A DNA stretch of 64,000 nt, from NCBI RefSeq assembly GCF_001632805.1, contig NZ_CP007220.1, positions 2,790,001 to 2,854,000 on the forward strand, in the 5' to 3' direction. Shown piece by piece: positions 57,401-64,000 of the stretch (the first letter of the stretch is position 1; each line of letters opens with the position of its first letter). Under the pieces are notes generated by a model. The model was not told the DNA's origin. It saw only the letters and a list, made by a program, of their open reading frames with translations, and did not search any database. This DNA comes from Mycobacteroides chelonae CCUG 47445. GTDB taxonomy: Bacteria; Actinomycetota; Actinomycetes; Mycobacteriales; Mycobacteriaceae. The position numbers and the translations under genes were made by a program.

Positions 57401-57796
57401 CTCACCGGGCCCCGAGCCGGGAATGGACTCGTCCACCGGCTTGAGATAAGGCTCCAGGTCGGCGGCCAACGCGGGCGGGTAGGCGAAACCGATGCGTTCG
57501 GCCCACTCTTCGATGAAGAAGTCGAACGGATTAACCGATTTCAGGTCGGCGATGAGCCCCACCGTGATCGACAGTCGACGGGTCCGGTTCGGAAAGACCA
57601 CGCGGGCAAGGAAATTCCCGAAGGCATCCTGTTGCCAGTTGATGAAGTGATCATCGGGGGCGATACGCAACGAGTACGCCTCGATCGGTGTGCGGGTGTG
57701 CGGCGCGGGGCGCAACCGAATCTCGTGCGGATGCACCTGCACGAGTCTGTCGAATGCGTAGCTGGTCCGATGCTCCAGCGCCACCTTGATGCCCAT
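54470..57796 (-). CDS. Transglutaminase / DUF2126 putative amidoligase (Rv2566-like)
   Basis: 1108 residues. N-terminal transglutaminase (about 1-260) with Cys 188 in GSCRDTAW, His 237 in DLHAWAEVYIP and Asp 253. The long C-terminal DUF2126 region is a predicted glutamine-synthetase-like amidoligase, with segments such as GGEPTFVSVDDQ, GNHITLGGRTP and HVSHPGGRAYDD. The ATG at 57796 (MGIKVALEHRTSYAFDRLVQ) starts the family match. First gene of a minus-strand cluster with the ATP-grasp, transglutaminase and peptidase genes. Confidence 0.88.
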   Translation of the reverse strand: MGIKVALEHRTSYAFDRLVQVHPHEIRLRPAPHTRTPIEAYSLRIAPDDHFINWQQDAFGNFLARVVFPNRTRRLSITVGLIADLKSVNPFDFFIEEWAERIGFAYPPALAADLEPYLKPVDESIPGSGPGELVRAWVANFTMAPDTRIIDYLVTINQALCSDVGYAVRLEPGVQSPDTTLAVGIGSCRDTAWLLVSILRQKGLAARFVSGYLVQLTSDIAAIDGPSGPVADFTDLHAWAEVYIPGAGWVGLDPTSGLLAGEGHIPLSATPHPSTSAAISGATDVCESTLDFSNTVTRVHEDPRVTLPYTASAWEAVTALGAEIDVRLDSAGVGLTMGGEPTFVSVDDQVAEEWNTAADGPHKRVRASDLTARLKSLWAPNGLVQRSQGKWYPGEPLPRWQIGLYWRRDGQPLWSDPDLLADPWAEDRQWSTPEGADRALLLALAGDLGLPESQVRAAYEDPLTRLAASVRRPAGDPVPTADDLAPQEDSAERRSGLLARLDEQVTRPAAHLLPLHRGEDGSGWESADWQLRRGRIVLTEGRSPAGLRLPLAAISWKPAPHSAEADPLSAAAELDAQRSGNAAVVPADGVPTTAMVAEIRDGLLYLFLPPLESLDDFVDLITRIEAAATCPLVIEGYGPPPDPRLEAMSVTPDPGVIEVNVTPTGSFAEQSHQLEVLYEEARKARLTTESFDTDGTHTGTGGGNHITLGGRTPATSPLLRRPDLLVSLLTYWQHHPALSYLFSGRFVGTTSQAPRVDEGREEALYELEIAFAEIERLTTSPDPDRSADAAPWHVDRALRHLLTDITGNTHRAEFCIDKLYSPDSARGRLGLLELRGFEMPPHFQMAMVQSLLVRALVAKFWEQPLRAPLIRHGANLHGRYLLPHFIIHDIAQVAADLRAHGIAFETSWLDPFTEFRFPRIGTAVFDGIEVELRGAIEPWRVLGEEATAGGTARYVDSSIERVQVRVIGADRSRYVITCNGQPIPLLSTANPDVQVAGVRYRAWQPPSALHPSITVDDPLRFELIDTANALSRGGCTYHVSHPGGRAYDDPPVNAVAAEARRGRRFDATGYTTGRVDLSDLREKQARMSTDAVAPGILDLRRARTVGRR

Positions 57797-57884
57797 CGGC
57801 TGATCCCACCATAACCTGGCCTCACCCGCATGGCCTGCGAATCGGCGCACTGCCAACCCGCAGGCCCGCAGAGGCCGCGCAGAC

Positions 57885-57904
57885 GCTCTACCGGTAGCTC
57901 ATCG
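57885..57904 (-). repeat. Shortened copy of the intercistronic repeat
   Basis: The ends CGATGAGC and AGAGC are kept, with only 7 bases between them. It lies between the deazaflavin reductase stop (57918) and the DUF2126 start (57796). Weak support. Confidence 0.35.
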
Positions 57905-57917
57905 GCGACCCTTCCGG

Positions 57918-58364
57918 TTAGTGACGTCGCAGTTCAAAGATCGGAATTGCCCGGTCGGTCTTCTCCTGATAGTCCGCGAACACGGGAACCTGCTCAACAA
58001 CCTTCGGATACAGCGCATCGCGCTCGCTGAGTGAAAGCTCATGGGCCACCACGTCGTAACCGTCAGTTCCGATGTCGATATGCGCATGTGGATGTGCGCG
58101 CAGGTTATGCACCCATGCGGGATCCTTGTCCGCACCGCCGAAGGAACCGACGACGTAGATCTTGCCGTCGATGTCGAAGTAGGCCAGCGGATTCAGACGC
58201 GTATTTCCGCTCTTGGCGCCGGTGTTGGTCAGCAGCAGGATCGGAACGCCGGCGAATTGACCGCCGACCTGTCCGCCGTTGGCACGGAATTCCTGGGTTA
58301 CGCCGTCATTGAATTCATTGATCACCGCGGTGGGCTGCTCGTTGAAGGGTGTGTCATCAGTCAC
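57918..58364 (-). CDS. Deazaflavin (F420)-dependent nitroreductase family protein
   Basis: 148 residues with a GTG start (VTDDTPFNEQPTAVINEF). Same family as the gene at 26529, sharing FRANGGQVGGQFAG, NTGAKSGNTRLNPLAYFDIDGKIYVVGS and DPAWVHNLRAHP. The two are roughly half identical over the core. It probably uses F420H2. Divergent from the permease gene. Confidence 0.82.
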   Translation of the reverse strand: MTDDTPFNEQPTAVINEFNDGVTQEFRANGGQVGGQFAGVPILLLTNTGAKSGNTRLNPLAYFDIDGKIYVVGSFGGADKDPAWVHNLRAHPHAHIDIGTDGYDVVAHELSLSERDALYPKVVEQVPVFADYQEKTDRAIPIFELRRH

Positions 58365-58421
58365 CCCACCAGAGTGCCACCGCTGCGCCGGGTTCTCAGG
58401 TTGCACTGTCAGGATGACTGG

Positions 58422-59411
58422 ATGACGGTGGCCGCCTCCCGGGAACGACGTTGGTTCGGCTCGACCGAGGTCTTGGTGGTGGCTCTGATCCTGATGGCCC
58501 TGGCTGCCAGCCGGTTACGCGGGATCGTCGACGCCAACGAGAAGCTGGCGACCGCTGGAACGGTGTTCTGTGGGGTGTTCGTCCAGGCCGTCCCCTTCCT
58601 TGCACTCGGGGTGATCGTGAGCGGGCTCGTCGCGACGTTCGTCACCCCGGAACGTCTGGCGCGGTGGCTGCCAAACCGGTCCGTTGCCGCGGTGGCGGTG
58701 GCAGGAGTTGGCGGCGCTGCGCTGCCCGGCTGCGAATGCGGATCGGTGCCGGTGGCACGCCGGCTGTACGGGCCGGGATCGGTCGGAGCCGCCGCACTGA
58801 CCTTTATGTTGTCGGCGCCGGCGATCAACCCCGTGGTGCTGGTCGCTACCGCGGTCGCGTTCCCCGGCCAGCCGAAGATGGTGCTGGCGCGCGCGATGGC
58901 CTCACTGCTCACCGCGGTGATCATGGGCATGGTGTGGTCGCGGTGGGGGCGCGACAGCTGGGTCACCCGCAAGCTGCCCGCAGCCCACGCCGGATCCGGC
59001 TCCCGCTGGACGACATTCACCGAGGCGGCGCGACACGACTTTCTGCAGGCGGCCTCGTACCTGGCGATCGGGGCGGTGGCCGCGGCGGCCTTGCACGTGC
59101 TGGTACCGCCCTGGGTGTTCGAGCATCTGGCGGGAAACCTTGTCGTCGGCGTGGTGACCATGGCGCTGCTGGCCGTGGTGCTGGCGTTGTGCTCGGAAGC
59201 CGACGCCTTCGTCGCCGCCAGCATCACGATGATGCCGCTGATCCCGCGCTTGGTGTTCCTCGTGGTAGGACCGGCCGTCGACGTGAAGCTGATCGCGATG
59301 CAGTCGGGGGTGTTCGGGCGAGCGTTCGCGGCCCGGTTCGCACCGGTGACATTCGTGGTGGCTACCGTCGTCGCGACATCCGTCGGACTGGCTGTGCTGG
59401 GAACCTCATGA
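58422..59411 (+). CDS. Permease of the DUF318 / YraQ-ArsP type
   Basis: 329 residues with about eight membrane helices. Duplicated half-motif with the signature GAALPGCECGSVPVARRLYGPGSVGAALTF-type segment and FMLSAPAINPVVL. The CEC cysteines could bind a soft metal or metalloid. It overlaps the next gene by 4 bp, and in other bacteria these two occur together as a two-component permease (YcgR/YcgQ), often zinc- or metal-regulated. No Zur box was found here. Confidence 0.8.
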   Translation: MTVAASRERRWFGSTEVLVVALILMALAASRLRGIVDANEKLATAGTVFCGVFVQAVPFLALGVIVSGLVATFVTPERLARWLPNRSVAAVAVAGVGGAALPGCECGSVPVARRLYGPGSVGAAALTFMLSAPAINPVVLVATAVAFPGQPKMVLARAMASLLTAVIMGMVWSRWGRDSWVTRKLPAAHAGSGSRWTTFTEAARHDFLQAASYLAIGAVAAAALHVLVPPWVFEHLAGNLVVGVVTMALLAVVLALCSEADAFVAASITMMPLIPRLVFLVVGPAVDVKLIAMQSGVFGRAFAARFAPVTFVVATVVATSVGLAVLGTS

Positions 59412-60130
59412 GGCGCGATACGGAGAACACCCTGCTGATCCTGTTGGGGGTCAGTGTGGCCATGATCGCGGTGACCGGAACCTTTACGCGCTACGTCAAA
59501 CCCGGGCTGCTGCCGTGGCTCGCCTCTTCGGCGGTCATCGTGATCGGACTAGGTCTAGCTGCGATCATCCGCGATGTGCGCCGCGGCCACACCGACCATG
59601 ATCACAACCATGACGGTCACGGGGAGCACAGCCACAAGCACGGCGCCACATGGTTTCTGGTGTTACCAATCGTCCTGCTGATCTTCATCGTGCCCCCGGC
59701 CCTGAGCGCTCGATCGATCGCGCCGGCCAACATCTCCGCCTCGGTCAACACGCCCCGGCGGGCATTTCCCCCACTGCCACCCGGCGATGCACCGTCGGTG
59801 CCGCTGCCAGAGATTCTGATGCGCATCGCGGCAGGTTCCTCGGACACATTGAGCGGGCGCACAATCACTGTCACCGGCTTCACCTTCAAAGACGGTGAAC
59901 GCACCGACCTGGCCAAGATAGTCATCGTCTGTTGTGCCGCCGACGCCCAGTTGGCCCGGCTGCACATGACCGGCCCCGCTGCCGCATCGGCATCGACGCT
60001 TCCCGAAAACACCTGGATCTCGGTGACCGGGACCGTACCCGGCGGACAGAGCTATCGCGGCCCGTCGTCGATTCCCGCCATCGAGGTCGCCGGCATCACC
60101 CGCACCGACCCACCCAAGAGCACCTACTGA
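59408..60130 (+). CDS. TIGR03943-type (YcgQ-like) membrane protein with a His-rich loop
   Basis: 240 residues. Two N-terminal helices, then a cytosolic or periplasmic loop with HTDHDHNHDGHGEHSHKH (about 61-78), a third helix and a soluble C-terminal domain with FKDGERTDLAKIVIVCCAADAQ. The His loop should bind zinc or another transition metal. Partner of the permease just upstream; the pair is translationally coupled (ATGA overlap). Confidence 0.8.
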   Translation: MRRDTENTLLILLGVSVAMIAVTGTFTRYVKPGLLPWLASSAVIVIGLGLAAIIRDVRRGHTDHDHNHDGHGEHSHKHGATWFLVLPIVLLIFIVPPALSARSIAPANISASVNTPRRAFPPLPPGDAPSVPLPEILMRIAAGSSDTLSGRTITVTGFTFKDGERTDLAKIVIVCCAADAQLARLHMTGPAAASASTLPENTWISVTGTVPGGQSYRGPSSIPAIEVAGITRTDPPKSTY

Positions 60131-60141
60131 ACGGAGTCACA

Positions 60142-60819
60142 TTGCGGTACAAGGCATACCTGTTCGATGTGCAGGGCACGCTGCTGGACTTCTTTGAGCC
60201 GGTGTCGCGCGCGGTTGCCGAGTACGACCCCGACATCGATGCCGCCGCGTTCACCCGTGCCTGGCGCGCAGACTATTTCGACCGCGTCGCCAACCTGGCA
60301 CAGTCGGTAGATGGCTGGACGCGGGTACAGGATCTGTATGCGCACGGCTTCGCCGACGTCTGTGAGAGATTCGGGCTGCGGCGCCCTGACTCCGCGACTG
60401 CTGAGGCAGTCGCATCGGGCTGGCAGCGCCTCGTTCCCTGGCCGGACGTACCCACCGGGCTGGCAGGTCTGCGTTCGCAGACCGTCGTCGCCACGCTGTC
60501 CAACACCGACATGGCTACCATGGTGAATCTGTTTAAACGCCTGGATATTTCGTGGGACGCGGTGCTCACCGCAGAAGTGTTTGGCAGCTTCAAACCGGAC
60601 CCGGCGGTATACCGCCGCGCGCTCCGTTACCTCGGCATACAGCCCCACGAGGCGGCGATGGTGGCCGCACACCCGTACGATCTGCGTGCCGCACGAGCGA
60701 TCGGTATGGGTACCGTCTTCGTCTCACGGCCCCACGAGTACGGAGATCCCGCGCTTGCTCACGGCGACCCCGATCAGGAATTCGATCAGCGGGTCTCCGA
60801 TATCGGCGCTATCGCCTAG
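60142..60819 (+). CDS. HAD hydrolase, haloacid dehalogenase type II-like
   Basis: 225 residues from TTG 60142 (LRYKAYLFDVQGTLLDFF), with CGGAG 6 bases upstream. HAD motifs: DVQGTL (nucleophile Asp), LSNTD, KPDP and a C-terminal AAHPYDLRAARAIGMGTVFVSRP. The pattern resembles L-2-haloacid dehalogenases, but the first motif has Gln where DVFGT is usual, so dehalogenation is uncertain. Confidence 0.78.
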   Translation: MRYKAYLFDVQGTLLDFFEPVSRAVAEYDPDIDAAAFTRAWRADYFDRVANLAQSVDGWTRVQDLYAHGFADVCERFGLRRPDSATAEAVASGWQRLVPWPDVPTGLAGLRSQTVVATLSNTDMATMVNLFKRLDISWDAVLTAEVFGSFKPDPAVYRRALRYLGIQPHEAAMVAAHPYDLRAARAIGMGTVFVSRPHEYGDPALAHGDPDQEFDQRVSDIGAIA

Positions 60820-61724
60820 CGCAACCCGCGGGGCCGCACCAGCAGCACCAGCACCCCGGCCAGGACGATGCCGAAGAGGTTGACCGCCAGTTGCAGGGCG
60901 GACAGCCCCGCGATCTCCCATTCCCCCACGGTCGCTGCCACCACCGCGAAACCCGCGGCGGGCACGGTGGTCACCGAGATGAAGACACCCACCAGCGCGG
61001 CCGATTTCGCCGACATCAACGAGAGCATGCCGGCCGCGCCCGCCAACAACGCGACCACCAGTGAGAACGGCCCCACCTGGAATATGAAGTCGACCTGCTG
61101 CAGTTCACGCACGCTCTTCAAGGTCACCCACCCAGCGCCCTCGGCGGCCAGCGCCCCGACGGCAGTCACCGCCATCGCCACGGGGAATCCCACCACCAAT
61201 GCAAGCAGCGACCGGCGGGCAAGCGACCAATTCCGCCGCACAATCGAAACCGCCAGCGCGGCAAGTGGACCGAACTCCGGGCCGACCACCATAGCACCGA
61301 CGATGGTGACCGGCGAATCGGTGACCACGCCGACCGCAGCGATCAGGCAGGCGAGACACAAGAAGGCCAGAAAGGTCAGGTTGAGGGTGGATTCTTCGCG
61401 CGTGCGCCCAATCAGCTCATCCCAGATGACTGCGTCGGCGGGGTCACCTTCGGCGTCGTCCTCTGCCTCATAGGCGGTCTGCGAGATCACCGTGTCGAGC
61501 ACTTCGGCGGTGATCGATCCCCGTTTGTCGATATCGATCGACTTAAGTCCGTCCAGCACATCGTTGGCGGTCTCGCGAGCCACATCGGCCGTGATCACAT
61601 CGCCGGCCGGGGCGATGGCCGCCTTGGGCACCCGCACGATATGAGCGACTCCCGTGGTGGTGGAGAGGAACTCCACCACCTGGTCTGAGAGATCGGCGGG
61701 TGCGATGACCCGAACGTGCAGCAC
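60816..61724 (-). CDS. DUF389 (TIGR00341-type) membrane protein
   Basis: 302 residues. Soluble N-terminal ~115 residues (MLHVRVIAPADLSDQVVEFLS), then about six helices including the conserved ESTLNLTFLAFLCLACLIAAVGVVTDSPVTIVGAMVVGPEFGPL region. Function unknown in all members. The stop overlaps the HAD gene tail to tail by 4 bp; aspS stops 6 bp upstream. Confidence 0.82.
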   Translation of the reverse strand: MLHVRVIAPADLSDQVVEFLSTTTGVAHIVRVPKAAIAPAGDVITADVARETANDVLDGLKSIDIDKRGSITAEVLDTVISQTAYEAEDDAEGDPADAVIWDELIGRTREESTLNLTFLAFLCLACLIAAVGVVTDSPVTIVGAMVVGPEFGPLAALAVSIVRRNWSLARRSLLALVVGFPVAMAVTAVGALAAEGAGWVTLKSVRELQQVDFIFQVGPFSLVVALLAGAAGMLSLMSAKSAALVGVFISVTTVPAAGFAVVAATVGEWEIAGLSALQLAVNLFGIVLAGVLVLLVRPRGLR

Positions 61725-61730
61725 GACGGG

Positions 61731-63524
61731 CTACGCGTCCGCAGGCTTTCCGGGCTTCTCCGCCTTCTCCGGTTTTGCGTCGATTCCCGATTCTTTGCGC
61801 TGTGCGGCCGTGATCGGTGCCGGAGCATCGGTGAGTGGATCGACACCACCACCGGACTTCGGGAAGGCGATGACTTCGCGAATCGAGGGTGTACCCGCCA
61901 ACAACGCGGTCACCCGATCCCAGCCGAAGGCGATGCCGCCGTGTGGCGGTGCACCGAAGGCGAAGGCGTCCAGCAGGAAGCCGAACTTCTCTTGGGCATC
62001 CTCATTGCTGATGCCCATCACCTGGAAGACGCGTTCCTGGATATCGCGGCGATGGATACGAATCGATCCGCCACCGATCTCGTGTCCGTTGCACACGATG
62101 TCGTAGGCGTAGGCCAGGGCCGATCCCGGGTCGGTATCGAAGGTGTTCTCCGACTCCGGCTTCGGAGAGGTGAAGGCGTGGTGTACCGCGGTCCAGGCGC
62201 CCGAGCCAACGGCCACGTCACCGGCCGCTGTCGCGTCGTCTGCGGGCTCGAACAGGGGGGCGTCGACCACCCAGGTGAAAGCCCACGCATCCGGATCGAT
62301 CAATCCGAGACGCTGCGCGACCTCGCCGCGCACCGAGCCCAACAAGGCACGCGACGACTTGACGCCGCCGGCAGAGAAGAAGATGCAGTCACCCGGTTTT
62401 GCGCCGACGTGGGCCGCCAGCCCGTCCCGTTCGGCGTCGGTCAGGTTCTTGGCGACGGGGCCACCGAGGGCGCCGTCCTCCCCCACCAGAACGTAGGCCA
62501 GACCCTTGTGTCCGCGCTGCTTGGCGAACTCCTGCCAGCCGTCCAGGGTGCGGCGCGGCTGATCCGCGCCCCCGGGCATCACCACCGCACCCACATAGGG
62601 CGCCTGGAACACCCGGAAGCTGGTGTCGGAGAAGTACTCCGTGCATTCCACCAGCTCCAGTCCGAATCGCAGATCCGGCTTGTCGCTGCCGTAACGACGC
62701 ATCGCTTCCGCGTAGGTGATGCGGGCGATCGGGGTCGGCACGTGATAGCCGATCAGGTCCCACAGCGCGACCAGGATCTCCTCGGCGAGCGTGATGACAT
62801 CGTCCTGGTCCACGAAGCTCATCTCAATATCGAGCTGGGTGAACTCGGGCTGGCGGTCTGCCCGGAAGTCCTCATCCCGGTAGCAGCGCGCAATCTGGTA
62901 GTACCGCTCCAGGCCCGCGACCATGAGCAGCTGCTTGAACAGCTGCGGGCTCTGCGGAAGCGCGTAGAAACTGCCCGGCTGCAGACGGGCCGGCACCAGG
63001 AAGTCGCGCGCGCCTTCTGGGGTTGAGCGCGTCAGCGTGGGAGTTTCCACCTCGACGAAATCGTGGCGTGCCAGCACATTACGTGCCGAAGCGTTTGCCT
63101 TGGAGCGCAACCTGATTGCGTTACCCGGCCCCTCACGGCGCAGGTCCAGATAGCGATACTTCAGGCGCGCCTCCTCACCTGCGGTCTCGTCCAGCTGGAA
63201 CGGCAGCGGCGCACTTTCGTTGAGCACGATCAGCTCGGCGGCGTTGACCTCGATCTGGCCGGTCGGAATCTCGGCGTTGGCGTTGCCCTCGGGCCGGACC
63301 TCGACCACGCCGGTGACCTCGACACAGAATTCCGCGCGCAAACGATGCGCCTGTTCGAGCACCGCGTCGTCACGGAACACCACCTGAGACACGCCGGAGG
63401 CATCACGCAGATCGATGAAGATGACGCCGCCGTGGTCGCGCCGTCGAGCCACCCAGCCGGCAAGCGTCACACGCTGTCCGGCGTCCGACTCCCGCAACGT
63501 CCCCGCGTCGTGAGTGCGCAGCAC
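61731..63524 (-). CDS. aspS: Aspartyl-tRNA synthetase
   Basis: 597 residues, full-length bacterial-type AspRS: OB-fold anticodon domain ([21 protein letters not shown]), class II catalytic domain with [10 protein letters not shown] and [14 protein letters not shown] parts ([13 protein letters not shown]), GAD insertion, and a charged C-terminal tail ([10 protein letters not shown]). Actinobacteria lacking AsnRS use it to charge tRNA-Asn as well. Confidence 0.95.
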   Translation of the reverse strand: MLRTHDAGTLRESDAGQRVTLAGWVARRRDHGGVIFIDLRDASGVSQVVFRDDAVLEQAHRLRAEFCVEVTGVVEVRPEGNANAEIPTGQIEVNAAELIVLNESAPLPFQLDETAGEEARLKYRYLDLRREGPGNAIRLRSKANASARNVLARHDFVEVETPTLTRSTPEGARDFLVPARLQPGSFYALPQSPQLFKQLLMVAGLERYYQIARCYRDEDFRADRQPEFTQLDIEMSFVDQDDVITLAEEILVALWDLIGYHVPTPIARITYAEAMRRYGSDKPDLRFGLELVECTEYFSDTSFRVFQAPYVGAVVMPGGADQPRRTLDGWQEFAKQRGHKGLAYVLVGEDGALGGPVAKNLTDAERDGLAAHVGAKPGDCIFFSAGGVKSSRALLGSVRGEVAQRLGLIDPDAWAFTWVVDAPLFEPADDATAAGDVAVGSGAWTAVHHAFTSPKPESENTFDTDPGSALAYAYDIVCNGHEIGGGSIRIHRRDIQERVFQVMGISNEDAQEKFGFLLDAFAFGAPPHGGIAFGWDRVTALLAGTPSIREVIAFPKSGGGVDPLTDAPAPITAAQRKESGIDAKPEKAEKPGKPADA

Positions 63525-63626
63525 AAAAGATCCCTTCGACAGTGCTTGTTGTACAAAAAGGCCAGTGTTAGACGTTTGAGCCTAGCGGCCCGCGTTCGTT
63601 GCCTTGTCGGGGCGCCGTGTCGAGAC

Positions 63627-64000
63627 TCAGTGCACCTGAGCCCAGGCGATACGGCGCACCGAGTCAGGATCTTCGATCGTGACGTCGGAACGTGACCGGA
63701 TGATTCGGGTGCGCCTGCCGTCCGCACCGTAGAGCGGCCAGTCGTCGGGGCTGCCCCCGGTGGCGAAATCCAGCCAGGCTCGCTGCATGCGGCGCCCGAC
63801 TGAGGGCATCATCCGTGCGCCCAGTGGGCTCAGCAGCATCCCGACGAAGGAGCCGTAGCTGTGGTGCACATGCACGATTTCGCTGCCGTGGGTGGCCCCC
63901 AGGCCCAGGAGACGTAAACCCCATGCCGTGTGATCGAACCTGTACATATAGGTGTCGACAAAGGCGCTATAGGCATCTGCGAAGGCCCACATGGGCGCGG
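63627..64000 (-). CDS. C-terminal end of a type-B carboxylesterase/lipase
   Basis: Only the last ~124 residues are in the window; the frame is open through the right edge. The catalytic histidine region LGATHGSEIVHVHHSYG is typical of the family (ATHGSE-L). The remaining part, RRMQRAWLDFATGGSPDDWPLYG, matches the C-terminal WxxFAxxGxP motif. Substrate unknown. Confidence 0.8.
   Translation of the reverse strand, partial: APMWAFADAYSAFVDTYMYRFDHTAWGLRLLGLGATHGSEIVHVHHSYGSFVGMLLSPLGARMMPSVGRRMQRAWLDFATGGSPDDWPLYGADGRRTRIIRSRSDVTIEDPDSVRRIAWAQVH

Noticed and set aside
58365..58421. Possible Zur box upstream of the metal-type permease
   Set aside because: No AT-rich palindrome of the mycobacterial Zur type was found in the short intergenic region.
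61716..63026. 436-residue open frame on the plus strand
   Set aside because: Antisense to aspS.

Overview
The window is a 64 kb, GC-rich (about 64% by eye) chromosomal piece of a rapidly growing mycobacterium, most likely of the Mycobacteroides abscessus-chelonae complex. The evidence is mycobacterial gene content and order (mihF, gmk, rpoZ, coaBC, metK; pyrR-pyrB-pyrC-orf-carA-carB-pyrF; nusB-efp-pepQ-aroQ-aroB-aroK-aroC; aroE-mltG-ruvX-alaS; rarA; aspS), F420/deazaflavin-type enzymes and many GTG starts. Species was judged from the sequence only. No rRNA, tRNA, CRISPR array, insertion sequence or phage gene was seen.

Layout. 0-8.5 kb: priA (runs off the left end, with degenerate helicase motifs), a divergent LipI-type esterase, a four-gene pyrimidine/hydantoin catabolism operon (permease, LLM flavoenzyme, dihydropyrimidinase/hydantoinase, beta-ureidopropionase) and a steroid 5-alpha-reductase-like gene behind a KstR-like operator. 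8.5-12.5 kb: metK, coaBC, rpoZ, gmk, mihF. 12.9-14.2 kb: a membrane acyltransferase. 14.2-22.9 kb: the pyrimidine biosynthesis operon, whose leader carries a recognisable PyrR-binding loop next to the pyrR ribosome binding site. 22.9-26.9 kb: beta-lactamase-fold hydrolase, methyltransferase, a tandem DUF4259-type paralogue pair and a deazaflavin reductase. This is the junction between two blocks that lie far apart in M. tuberculosis. 26.9-33.6 kb: nusB, efp, pepQ and the shikimate genes. 33.6-36.2 kb: methyltransferase, TetR regulator and AurF-like diiron oxygenase. 36.3-44.4 kb: aroE, mltG, ruvX, alaS, a small secreted protein, rarA and a DUF3097 protein. 44.4-49.8 kb: accessory region. 49.8-57.8 kb: a four-gene predicted amidoligase/transglutaminase cluster. 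57.9-64 kb: deazaflavin reductase, a two-gene permease system, HAD hydrolase, DUF389 membrane protein, aspS and the end of a carboxylesterase.

The most interesting parts lie in 44.4-57.8 kb. First, a tightly overlapping operon encodes a TetR regulator, a GT1 glycosyltransferase and a second F-type ATP synthase c subunit. The c subunit keeps the proton-carrying Glu but changes two residues of the bedaquiline site (M. tuberculosis numbering A63 to Thr, Y64 to Phe). The operon reads from a leaderless promoter whose spacer and start codon both lie in GACC-N4-GGTC palindromes. I propose a drug-inducible module combining inactivation and target replacement against a c-ring inhibitor. Second, a convergent pair encodes an ImmA/IrrE-type metallopeptidase and a seven-helix-type MAB_1171c-like membrane protein, each behind its own leaderless promoter. 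Third, the amidoligase cluster has no established product. A short repeat (CGATGAGC-N8-11-AGAGC on the minus strand) recurs at co-directional gene junctions.
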